Source of the DNA: Bacteroidales bacterium
GTDB taxonomy: Bacteria; Bacteroidota; Bacteroidia; Bacteroidales; F082
Direction of reading: 5' to 3'
Length of the DNA: 64,000 nucleotides
NCBI GenBank assembly: GCA_017539045.1
Contig: JAFYHS010000015.1
Location: 19,503 to 83,502, forward strand
Part shown: positions 1 through 6,905 of the stretch, piece by piece
Layout: each line of letters begins with the position of its first letter
How positions within the stretch are numbered: position 1 is the first letter of the stretch
The notes under the pieces: generated by a model
Database searches by the model: none
Told to the model about the DNA's origin: nothing
What the model saw: only the letters and a program-made list of their open reading frames with translations
Translations under genes and position numbers: made by a program

Positions 1-1
1 C

Positions 2-1051
2 CGCGTCGAGGTGAGCAACTACCTCCTGCCCGTCGAGATGGGCAGCGTCACCCTGCACCTCAAGATGGACGACAACTATCTCTACGTCTGCTCCGAGAAC
101 CGTATGGACACAGAGTGGACCAACAACGACGGCGTGGCCTTCTACATCGACGATAACAACGACGGCACCTACCCGCCACAAGGCGACGACAGCGAGGGTA
201 ACTACTGGATGTACTACGGCACACCCAACACCGTGCGCTACCGTCCCATCTACGATAATGGCGGCGTGGGCACCGTCATCAACCTGCCTGAGGAGGTCAT
301 CGCCTGCGACATGAGTCAAGGCTATGAGACCATCGAATTCGCCCTGCCCTTGGGCAACGACGAGACCTGGAAGCTGAACACCGACAACGGCAGCAGCGGC
401 CTCTACCTCTTCGTGCGCGACGCCGCCACAGCCACCATGTACGGCAAGTGGCCCGCCGAGAACAACGAGACCTTCGCCCCGACCTACTACGGCGTGATGA
501 ACTACCACATAGAGAATGCCGTTCCCGAGCCGCCCACCAACCTCCGCATCGACGAGGCGGTGAACGCGCAAGGCGTATACACGCCCATCATGTGGGACAT
601 GCCCGTGATGAACGACTTCGACCACTTCAACCTCTATTTCGTGGACAATCCGGACCAACACGAGGAAGTCTACGGCACACAATGGATCTTTGAGGTTGAC
701 GACGAGGAGGAAGTGAGCATCTACGTCACCACCGTCGACCAGGCGGGACAAGAGTCTGTGCCTTCGGAGACCTTGACCTTCCGTCCCGGCAGCGAGAACG
801 TGAACGAATACGGACTGGCCAAACTCAGCCTCTACCCCAACCCGACCCACAATGTGCTCAACCTCAATGCCGACCTGCAGGGCCGCACCGACGTGATGGT
901 CCTCGACATGAACGGCAGGACCGTGAAACATTATGTCGTCAACGGGCTCAACGAGATGCGCCTCAACGTGAGCGACTTGCAGAGCGGGGTGTATTTCATC
1001 CGCGTGAGCAATGAGACGACGAATGCCGTGGGCAAGTTCGTCGTTGAATAA
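2..1051 (+). CDS. T9SS-sorted surface/secreted protein, 5' end cut by the window
   Basis: The reading frame is open from base 2, so the gene begins outside the window; the first GTG (11) is probably internal. What remains is about 349 residues. The first ~170 residues resemble family-9-like carbohydrate-binding (DOMON/CBM9-type) sandwiches, with tryptophan, aspartate and tyrosine-rich strands such as DGVAFYIDDNNDGTY. A fibronectin-III-like segment follows (PEPPTNLRIDEA onward). The last ~75 residues are a T9SS type A sorting domain: LSLYPNPTHNVLNL, DMNGRTV, GVYFIRVSNE and the basic/aliphatic end GKFVVE. The protein should cross the outer membrane by T9SS and be attached or released at the surface. 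The substrate cannot be told because the catalytic or N-terminal part is missing. The gene is G+C-richer than the cluster at 5.4-10.2 kb. Confidence 0.85.
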   Translation, partial: RVEVSNYLLPVEMGSVTLHLKMDDNYLYVCSENRMDTEWTNNDGVAFYIDDNNDGTYPPQGDDSEGNYWMYYGTPNTVRYRPIYDNGGVGTVINLPEEVIACDMSQGYETIEFALPLGNDETWKLNTDNGSSGLYLFVRDAATATMYGKWPAENNETFAPTYYGVMNYHIENAVPEPPTNLRIDEAVNAQGVYTPIMWDMPVMNDFDHFNLYFVDNPDQHEEVYGTQWIFEVDDEEEVSIYVTTVDQAGQESVPSETLTFRPGSENVNEYGLAKLSLYPNPTHNVLNLNADLQGRTDVMVLDMNGRTVKHYVVNGLNEMRLNVSDLQSGVYFIRVSNETTNAVGKFVVE

Positions 1052-1064
1052 ACCATCTGGGTTT

Positions 1065-1092
1065 GTAGAGACGCGATTAATCGCGTCTCTAC
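1065..1092. repeat. Perfect 28-bp palindrome downstream of the T9SS gene
   Basis: Two perfect 14-nt half-sites (GTAGAGACGCGATT and its reverse complement) lie between the stop at 1051 and the terminator at 1112. There is no T-tract directly after it, so it is not a typical terminator. A degenerate relative with the same GTAGAGA...TCTCTAC ends lies at 26951-26982. Confidence 0.85.
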
Positions 1093-1111
1093 CAGACCGA
1101 TACCATGCAAC

Positions 1112-1140
1112 AGCACCGTCAAACTTTGGCGGTGCTTTTT
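1112..1140 (+). terminator. Rho-independent terminator of the T9SS gene
   Basis: AGCACCG pairs with CGGTGCT across a short partly paired loop and is followed by TTTTT. A 36-nt stretch starting here (1112-1147) is repeated without a mismatch at 2598-2633. Confidence 0.85.
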
Positions 1141-1191
1141 GTATTACTTCATTTTTTTCTAACAGCCTGTTTCTATTTAAATAAACTTTAC

Positions 1192-1199
1192 TATTTTTG
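1192..1199 (+). promoter_or_regulatory. Bacteroidota -7 element (TATTTTTG) before the ATPase gene
   Basis: TATTTTTG fits TAnnTTTG, with TTTC about 18 nt upstream as a possible -33 region. The transcript would begin just before the two hairpins at 1208-1266, giving a structured leader of roughly 85 nt. Confidence 0.55.
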
Positions 1200-1207
1200 C
1201 AGCGTCG

Positions 1208-1266
1208 TTGCGGATTTTCCAAGAATATCCGCAATTACGTTGCGGATTTTTTAAAAATATCCGCAG
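1208..1266 (+). repeat. Two tandem 27-nt hairpins in the ATPase leader
   Basis: Positions 1208-1234 and 1240-1266 are two copies of the same imperfect palindrome, starting TTGCGGATTTT and ending AATATCCGCA, with start points 32 nt apart. Each folds as TTGCGGAT...ATCCGCAA or a close variant. They lie between the -7 element and the ATG at 1293, so they could be operators or RNA hairpins controlling the ATPase gene, or the end structure of a mobile cassette. Confidence 0.75.
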
Positions 1267-1292
1267 TCAGTTTGAGAAAATTCAAGTTTATT

Positions 1293-2432
1293 ATGTACCA
1301 TAGAATATTTGACATAGAGAACCGTTTGGACGAAGCCATGTTCTTGTTTGGTGGCCGTCAGGTGGGCAAGTCCACATTACTAAAAGAACGCTTTCCAAAC
1401 GCTGTTTACATTGACCTCCTGAATTCTGAACTAAGAAATCGTTTCCAACAACACCCCGAGGAGTTTCGGGATAGTTTGCTTCGCTATCCATCGGAGACGT
1501 TGGTCATTGTGGACGAAATCCAGAAAGTACCCGACCTGTTGGACGAAGTCCACTGGCTGATGGTAAACAAGGGTCTTTTCTTTGTCCTGAGCGGATCCAG
1601 CGCACGCAAGCTGAAAAAAAGCGGTGCAAACAACCTCGGTGGTCGGGCCATACCAGAGACGCTGTTTCCTTTGGTTAGTGCGGAAATACCTGATTACAAC
1701 CTTGACCGAGCCATACAGAACGGCATGATTCCTCGGCATTATATGGTCGCCAATGCCCGCAACCGACTCAAATCCTATATAGAACTTTACCTGAAGGAAG
1801 AAATCATCGAGGAAGCCGCTGTGCAGAAAGTGGCCGACTTTATCCGTTTTTTGGAAGTGGCCGCCATCTCGGACGGCGAAATGCTGAATTATGAGAATGT
1901 GGCTACCGATTGCGGTGTTTCGGCCAACACGGTCAAAGCCTATTACCAGATACTTTGTGATACGTTGTTGGGCTTTGAAGTGCCAGCTTACCGAAAAGCC
2001 GTAAAGCGGAAACTCACCAAGGCTTCCAGATTCTATTTCTTTGACGTGGGCATTGCCAACTATTTGACAGGCCGGCACCATCTTGCCCCCAAGACACCCG
2101 AATATGGACACGCCTTCGAACATCTTGTGATGCAAGAGATCGTGGCTTATCTGGGCTACAAAGACAGTGAAGAGAAGCTGACGTATTGGCACACCTACGA
2201 CGATAACGAAGTGGATGCCGTTATCGGTGATGCTCGGGTGGCTATTGAGATAAAATCAGCCGACTCGATTCAAACCAATCACAAGAAAGGTTTGGTCGAA
2301 TTTGCCAAGGAGCATCCGAATGTAAAGCAGGTTCTTGTGTCGCGTGACAGAATTAGCCGTCGCAGCGGAGAAATCGATTTGTACTATGTAACCGATTTCT
2401 TCAAGGCATTATGGAACGACGATATTATTTAA
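1293..2432 (+). CDS. AAA ATPase with DUF4143 (AAA_14/DUF4143 family)
   Basis: 379 aa from the ATG at 1293; the frame stays open upstream to a TTG at 1197 but that stretch contains the leader hairpins, so I reject it. Visible parts: Walker A GGRQVGKST near residues 17-25, Walker B LVIVDEIQKVP near 70, a sensor region FVLSGSSARKLKKSG, and the C-terminal DUF4143 domain with FYFFDVGIANYLTGR and a PD-(D/E)XK-like core (EVDAVIGDARVAIEIKSA). The family is very common in Bacteroidota, often in many copies per genome. Its role is unsettled; a nuclease-fold domain tied to an ATPase suggests action on nucleic acid or in defence or toxin-antitoxin-like settings. It sits alone between two copies of the same terminator and next to a broken T9SS gene tail, which suggests a transferable cassette. 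Confidence 0.9.
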   Translation: MYHRIFDIENRLDEAMFLFGGRQVGKSTLLKERFPNAVYIDLLNSELRNRFQQHPEEFRDSLLRYPSETLVIVDEIQKVPDLLDEVHWLMVNKGLFFVLSGSSARKLKKSGANNLGGRAIPETLFPLVSAEIPDYNLDRAIQNGMIPRHYMVANARNRLKSYIELYLKEEIIEEAAVQKVADFIRFLEVAAISDGEMLNYENVATDCGVSANTVKAYYQILCDTLLGFEVPAYRKAVKRKLTKASRFYFFDVGIANYLTGRHHLAPKTPEYGHAFEHLVMQEIVAYLGYKDSEEKLTYWHTYDDNEVDAVIGDARVAIEIKSADSIQTNHKKGLVEFAKEHPNVKQVLVSRDRISRRSGEIDLYYVTDFFKALWNDDII

Positions 2433-2508
2433 TTGATTCAGTGCAGTTTAGTTTTGAACAATCATTAAACAATTTGTAGTTTTAAGGCAAACATGGATAC
2501 CAACCACA

Positions 2509-2574
2509 AATGCGTATCTCGTCCGTGTGAGCAATGAGACAAACACAGCCGTAGGTAAGTTTGTGGTGGAATAA
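2509..2574 (+). pseudogene. Remnant 3' end of a T9SS sorting-domain gene
   Basis: The frame ending at TAA 2572-2574 encodes NAYLVRVSNETNTAVGKFVVE-like residues, close to the GVYFIRVSNETTNAVGKFVVE end of the gene at 2-1051. DNA identity over the last ~51 nt is about 78% by eye. Upstream of codon 2509 the similarity stops and no start codon or sorting-domain N-part is found. It is the leftover tail of a paralogous gene, followed by the same terminator. Confidence 0.8.
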
Positions 2575-2597
2575 AGACAAAGACGCTCATATACTAA

Positions 2598-2626
2598 AGC
2601 ACCGTCAAACTTTGGCGGTGCTTTTT
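2598..2626 (+). terminator. Second identical copy of the T9SS-gene terminator
   Basis: Same hairpin and T-tract as at 1112-1140; identity extends over 36 nt to position 2633. Confidence 0.85.
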
Positions 2627-2646
2627 GTATTACATCGTTTTTTTTC

Positions 2647-2654
2647 TATTTTTG
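2647..2654 (+). promoter_or_regulatory. -7 element (TATTTTTG) five nt before a GTG start
   Basis: TATTTTTG is followed by CAAGC and then the GTG at 2660. Since Bacteroidota start points usually lie a few nt after this element, the mRNA would be leaderless or nearly so. Confidence 0.6.
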
Positions 2655-2659
2655 CAAGC

Positions 2660-5035
2660 GTGAAAACAAAGAGTTTGGTCATAGGAATAGTGATGGGGAT
2701 AGCCTTTGCTGCCTGCTCACCTTCGGTTAAGGTCCCTGAGCCTGAGGTTGCTGAGCAAAGTCGAAGTATCGAAACGCCGTCATCAGAATTGTTTGCCATC
2801 GACAGCCTGATGTGGCGCCAGCCCGACAGTGCTTTGGCGCAGCTGCAGCGGTTTGTGGCAAGCCCAGCTGCCGACAGCCTCGATGTTTTTAATGGACATT
2901 ACTGCCAACTGCTGATCTCGGAATTGCTATATAAGAACGATTGGGGGCAAAGCAACCGCGGGGAGCTGCTGCGGGCGGTGGCATATTTCGACAGCCTATC
3001 CTTTACCCTGAACGACATTCCTCACGCCCGTAGGCGTCATTGCGGGCCCTCATTCCGCGAATGCGGAACGCAATCTCCCAACCGAAACGACAACATCGTT
3101 TTCCTTACCGCCCGCGGTCATTATATTAATGGTGTAGGCTTTTACGAGCAGGGTGACGTGGTGAATGCCTGCGCGGAATACTTAAAGACCTTGGAGGTGA
3201 TGGAAGCCCATTTTGAGGAGAAGGAATTGGTGGAGCATAAGGCACGATTCTTTGCCTATACCTACAACCGACTTGGAGACTTGTTTTCGGAGCAGTTCAT
3301 GATGGAATCCGCCATCACTTGCTATGAGAATGCACTTGTATATTGCAAAATATATCCTACTTCTTCCACTGGTGTTTCCAACACTCTGTATCGAATAGGC
3401 AAACAATATGACAAGAATAATGAGATAGAAAACGCAAGTTTGTATTATGGTCAGGCTATAGAGAACATGACGGCAACAGACAATATGGTATACAGGGACA
3501 TTGTTGCAAGCAAGGCTCTTTGTGACTATAAAACAGGAGCTGCTGCGGAAGTATCTTTGGATATAATAAAACGTGTCCTGTCAAAGGCAGACGCAGATAA
3601 TGAACGATTAAACCGTTATTTAACCATTGGCGGTATTTATTATTCCGAGGGTATTTTTGACTCTGCACTGATATATTTGGAACCTGTGTTTAAGAATCGT
3701 GAAGTTGGGTTACAAGACCAAGCGGCGAATTATTTATACATTGTTTATGACAAACAAGGTAACAAGGAGCTATCGGACTCCCTTCTGCATTATGTGACAA
3801 GTCGTAAAAAACTGGTTGGAGAAAACAAGGCTTTAGTGTCAAAGCTTGAAGACATGTTTAAAATCCATTCAAACCAAAAACAGAAAAGGCAAGCTGAAGC
3901 TGAACGAGAGGAGTCCGTAAAGAGAGTAAAAAGAATCATTATTCCTTCAGCAGGTATGGTTTTATTTGTCGTTGTCTTTGTGTTAATACTGAGGAACAAG
4001 AAGCTTCTGAAGAAACAACAAGACAAGGCGGACAGGGTGCTTTGGGAGGCGGAACATGCGCATGAAAAGGAGTTGAGGCAGTGGCAAACTGAGGCTGACA
4101 AGACATTAGAGGAAACAAAAAAGAGATATGAAGAAGAGCTGAGACAACTAAAAGCGGAAACCGAACAAAAGTTGGAGGAGGTGGAAAGGAAGCACCAACA
4201 ATGGATGGCTGAAGCCAAGGAACGACATGAGGAAGAGCTAATGATGCAAAAAGACAGGTCGGAAAAGGAAATAGAGAGGACTAAAAAACGGCATGTGAAG
4301 GAATTGGAAGCGGAACGTTTGGCATACGAGATGGAACAGGATGCTTTAAGACTGAACCTAAAAGAAAGAGAATCTCAAGTAATCGCATTGGAAAAAACAC
4401 TAAACCTTCAGCAAAAAGCAGCAAAGCAGCGACGGATGGCTTTCCTGAAAGAACCGATTTGCCAGCACATTCTCAATGATGCAAGAAACCAGCATATTAC
4501 TACTAGGGACGTGGCGCACGAACTTGGCATTGCTCTCAAAGACAAAGATTTTGAACAACTCGGAGAGGCCGTAGAAAAACACTACGAAGGTTTTAACCAT
4601 GAGCTGTTGAGCCAGTGCCCGAGTTTAAAAAGTGGGTTATTATCGTTATGTCATCTGCATTTGCTGGGATTGAACGAAAGCGAGATTGCAGCACTGAAAA
4701 ACTTGTCGTATTCCGCCATCAAGAAGCAAAACGAGAGTCTTCAGGAAAAACTCGGGGTGGAAGAAAACGTGGCAAAGTATGTGATGAGGATGGCGGAAAG
4801 GCTATGTGGCACTCAAAATGGCACCCAAGGTGGAACTCAAACGAAAAGGACAATAGATGATGACCTTGATACATGGATTGAAAGACAGATCAAAGACAAT
4901 CCTAAAATAACTACAGAGGAACTTGCTGAAAAGAGTCATAAAGGTGTGCGCACCATCAAGCGGCATATTAGCAAGATGGAGCATATTCACTATGTTGGTA
5001 GTGGGTATAGTGGGTATTGGGAAATAATTGAATAA
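2660..5035 (+). CDS. Membrane-anchored TPR regulator with coiled coil and two C-terminal DNA-binding domains
   Basis: 791 aa from GTG 2660. An upstream ATG at 2561 is open but runs through the terminator and promoter, so it is rejected. The N-terminus is a lipoprotein signal (IGIVMGIAFAACSPS, lipobox FAAC). Residues ~40-410 hold TPR-like helices (HYINGVGFYEQGDVVNAC). A single membrane segment is at ~425-447, then a long charged coiled coil (~448-640). A LuxR-like helix-turn-helix (LGLNESEIAALKNLSYSAIKKQ) sits at ~660-705, and an extra winged helix (ITTEELAEKSHKGVRTIKRH) ends the protein at ~735-790. Bacteroidota have many TPR-TM-HTH sensors; the added winged helix, joined by a GTQNGTQGGTQ linker, is unusual. 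Residues ~122-143 look foreign and coincide with a palindromic repeat. Ligand and targets are unknown. Confidence 0.75.
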   Translation: MKTKSLVIGIVMGIAFAACSPSVKVPEPEVAEQSRSIETPSSELFAIDSLMWRQPDSALAQLQRFVASPAADSLDVFNGHYCQLLISELLYKNDWGQSNRGELLRAVAYFDSLSFTLNDIPHARRRHCGPSFRECGTQSPNRNDNIVFLTARGHYINGVGFYEQGDVVNACAEYLKTLEVMEAHFEEKELVEHKARFFAYTYNRLGDLFSEQFMMESAITCYENALVYCKIYPTSSTGVSNTLYRIGKQYDKNNEIENASLYYGQAIENMTATDNMVYRDIVASKALCDYKTGAAAEVSLDIIKRVLSKADADNERLNRYLTIGGIYYSEGIFDSALIYLEPVFKNREVGLQDQAANYLYIVYDKQGNKELSDSLLHYVTSRKKLVGENKALVSKLEDMFKIHSNQKQKRQAEAEREESVKRVKRIIIPSAGMVLFVVVFVLILRNKKLLKKQQDKADRVLWEAEHAHEKELRQWQTEADKTLEETKKRYEEELRQLKAETEQKLEEVERKHQQWMAEAKERHEEELMMQKDRSEKEIERTKKRHVKELEAERLAYEMEQDALRLNLKERESQVIALEKTLNLQQKAAKQRRMAFLKEPICQHILNDARNQHITTRDVAHELGIALKDKDFEQLGEAVEKHYEGFNHELLSQCPSLKSGLLSLCHLHLLGLNESEIAALKNLSYSAIKKQNESLQEKLGVEENVAKYVMRMAERLCGTQNGTQGGTQTKRTIDDDLDTWIERQIKDNPKITTEELAEKSHKGVRTIKRHISKMEHIHYVGSGYSGYWEIIE
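2731..2766 (+). repeat. Translated copy of the GGTCCCTGAGCCTG...GTCGAAG repeat
   Basis: The linker just after the lipobox of the TPR regulator is encoded by GGTCCCTGAGCCTGAGG...GCAAAGTCGAAG, a form of the repeat seen in full at 63714-63740 and in another form at 23850-23892. Confidence 0.6.
3034..3079 (+). repeat. Palindromic repeat (GTCATTGCG...GCAATCTCC type) inserted in frame
   Basis: Ends GTCATTGCG (3036-3044) and GCAATCTCC (3070-3078) match a repeat type found between genes in many bacteria; inside is a perfect 6-bp hairpin TTCCGC-gaat-GCGGAA (3053-3068). It is read in frame as RHCGPSFRECGTQSPN, a cysteine- and arginine-rich run unlike the TPR sequence on either side. Confidence 0.65.
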
Positions 5036-5077
5036 CAGTTAGCCGTTCGGCTGTTCAATTATTGTTTTTTCTTGCTT
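5026..5077 (+). terminator. Terminator of the TPR regulator gene
   Basis: AGCCG-tt-CGGCT with weaker outer pairing (AACAG...CTGTT, AATAA...TTATT) just after the stop, followed by GTTTTTT. Confidence 0.65.
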
Positions 5078-5404
5078 ACTTATTTTCATGCTTATATGTA
5101 AATGACGCTTTGTTAAACTCTTATTTTCTTTTTGATTTTGTCGAATTATCGAATTAAAAAGGGGGGAAATGATTGCTTTTGGGATGCATATGTGGTGTTT
5201 TTGGATAAAAAGTTGGCAAAACTTCCTCTAAAAGCCATTTAACTGATTTGTAAATTATTGATTTCCAGGATTTACACAACAAAATAGATTAATTCCAACT
5301 TTACTCAAGCATATTAAAGCACTGCCAATTATGCATAGGCCTACCTTTGCTGTGGAAAGCTTAAGCTGGAATTTTACAATCATTAACTCTAAAACACAAA
5401 TGCA
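5078..5404 (+). promoter_or_regulatory. Gene-free A+T-rich stretch with promoter of the secreted-protein cluster
   Basis: About 330 nt with no credible ORF on either strand and no tRNA-like fold. The only signal I trust is the -7 element TACCTTTG at 5342-5349, leaving a leader of about 50 nt before the ATG at 5405. There is no clear TTG at the -33 position. The stretch also holds a poly-G run (GGGGGG near 5161) of unknown meaning. Confidence 0.45.
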
Positions 5405-5800
5405 ATGTACAAACTTAAATTAAAACAGATGATTCTGATGTTCTGTTTTGTTTTTTCTGGAGCATTATGCCGCGCCAGTTGCGTGACTGAAACACAAAAT
5501 GGAAAGGACGGTCATCAAGTCTCCATTGAATTAACCGAAAGCACAGGCGCAAGTAGTTCGGACAAAAGCAATGCCATTACTCCATTCATTAATCGACATG
5601 TGCTTTCGGTAGTCTTTTGTGAAAATCTCGGGCAAGTCTTTGCCGAGATAACCACCATTACAGGCACTATTGTGGATTACACTTCTGTACTTACACCAAA
5701 TGGTCTACAATTCTACATCCCCAATGAAGGGAATTACATTGTCTCCTTTAGGCTCTCCAACGGGGACGTGTATTCTGGTGAATTTACAGTCACGGATTAA
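5405..5800 (+). CDS. Small secreted protein, DUF3244-like
   Basis: 131 aa. Residues 1-~24 form a signal peptide (MYKLKLKQMILMFCFVFSG). The rest is a small beta-rich domain ending GLQFYIPNEGNYIVSFRLSNG then VYSGEFTVTD. The pattern 'G-x-Y-x-V-x-F-x-x-x-x-G-x-V-Y-x-G-x-F' near the end resembles the small exported DUF3244 proteins of Bacteroidales. No catalytic residues are evident. It opens a co-directional run of secreted proteins and is 41 nt upstream of the next gene. Family assignment is by resemblance only. Confidence 0.6.
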   Translation: MYKLKLKQMILMFCFVFSGALCRASCVTETQNGKDGHQVSIELTESTGASSSDKSNAITPFINRHVLSVVFCENLGQVFAEITTITGTIVDYTSVLTPNGLQFYIPNEGNYIVSFRLSNGDVYSGEFTVTD

Positions 5801-5841
5801 ACATTAAACAATTATTGTTAAACAATTAAAATCTTACAAAA

Positions 5842-6870
5842 ATGAAAAAGTCAAATGCAATCTTTGCCATCCTATCCATGGCAATCGTGGCCATCGCAGC
5901 GGCCGTTGTGTCTTGCAAGAAAGAGGACAACGCCGTCCTTCCGGCACAAAAACAAACAAAAGAAGCCTTCACTCCGCCACAGGTCGAAGACATGAACGCC
6001 TACCTGCGAGATTTCAAGCAAAAAATGCAGTCTGCCACCAAGGGCGATGACGAGACACTTTCGCTTGAAGAGGCTGCTTGGCACCTTGCCAGCATGGCAA
6101 ACTTTGAGTTCGCCAATGCGAACGTGAAGTGTGACGACATTCGTTTCGATACGCTTTATACACATATTAATATCAATAATGGGGTTGTTCTAATGAGCGA
6201 TTTAAGCTTGGCATACGACAAAATCAGCACAAACATCCAAAAGTTCTTTGATGGTCTTACACTATACAACAAGCATTTCCGTTTCATCAATGCCTTTATC
6301 TTTGAAGACGGGAGAGTTGTTATCCCACTATTGACAACCTTTAGCCGTGACTCAAAATATCTTGATGATAACTGCTGGTTTTTTGAAGATGAATGGTCGG
6401 CCAATGACTCTTGTTATAAATACTTCAATGACGATTTGCCATATCCCGCATCAACAGTGGGTAGGGTGAAGCTTGAGACAGCCCTTAATCTGTTTGAAAG
6501 CCATCAGACCGTCACTACTCCTTCGCACGATGTGATATACTATACACCCACAAGCGACACCACACTCTACTACCGTTATAATATTGATCCTTATGGTTCA
6601 CCCTGCTATCTGAATTCAAGGTTGTTTGCAAATAACACATATTTGAACATGAACATCAAGGGTATTGTTTGTTATCTTTTTGATTCAGCATTAGGAAAAG
6701 GTTATGAGCTTTGCCCAAGCGGAGAAAATGTGGTTAGTTGGGGAATAGAATATTTAATTGAGGAACCATTTCAACAATATCATGAAAAACTCTGGAAAGA
6801 GCATTATCAACTCACTATTTATTATGGCTTAAAACATGGTGGCTCACTACCTGGTTCAAACGACGAATAA
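5842..6870 (+). CDS. Lipoprotein of unknown function
   Basis: 342 aa. A lipoprotein signal with lipobox VVSC then KKEDN is followed by a long polar region, so it should sit in the outer membrane or periplasm. No enzyme motif is recognised; the middle is rich in Tyr, Phe, Asp and Asn (HININNGVVLMSDLSLAYDKI, FRFINAFIFEDGRVVIPLLT). It lies between a DUF3244-like protein and a T9SS protein with short gaps, so it is probably co-transcribed with them. Its leader CAATTAAAATCTTACAAAA-ATG nearly repeats the leader of the broken gene at 8574. I do not recognise the family. Confidence 0.75.
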   Translation: MKKSNAIFAILSMAIVAIAAAVVSCKKEDNAVLPAQKQTKEAFTPPQVEDMNAYLRDFKQKMQSATKGDDETLSLEEAAWHLASMANFEFANANVKCDDIRFDTLYTHININNGVVLMSDLSLAYDKISTNIQKFFDGLTLYNKHFRFINAFIFEDGRVVIPLLTTFSRDSKYLDDNCWFFEDEWSANDSCYKYFNDDLPYPASTVGRVKLETALNLFESHQTVTTPSHDVIYYTPTSDTTLYYRYNIDPYGSPCYLNSRLFANNTYLNMNIKGIVCYLFDSALGKGYELCPSGENVVSWGIEYLIEEPFQQYHEKLWKEHYQLTIYYGLKHGGSLPGSNDE

Positions 6871-6905
6871 AAGGATAACAATGGACGTGCTTAAACAACA
6901 ATTCC

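Noticed and set aside
1208-1266. CRISPR array
   Set aside because: Only two repeat units with 5 nt between them and no cas genes.
2561-2659. Upstream ATG for the TPR regulator
   Set aside because: Would translate the terminator and promoter and bury the lipoprotein signal.
5036-5404. tRNA, small RNA or riboswitch in the long gene-free stretch
   Set aside because: No cloverleaf or conserved riboswitch-like core is visible; only a terminator and one promoter element.
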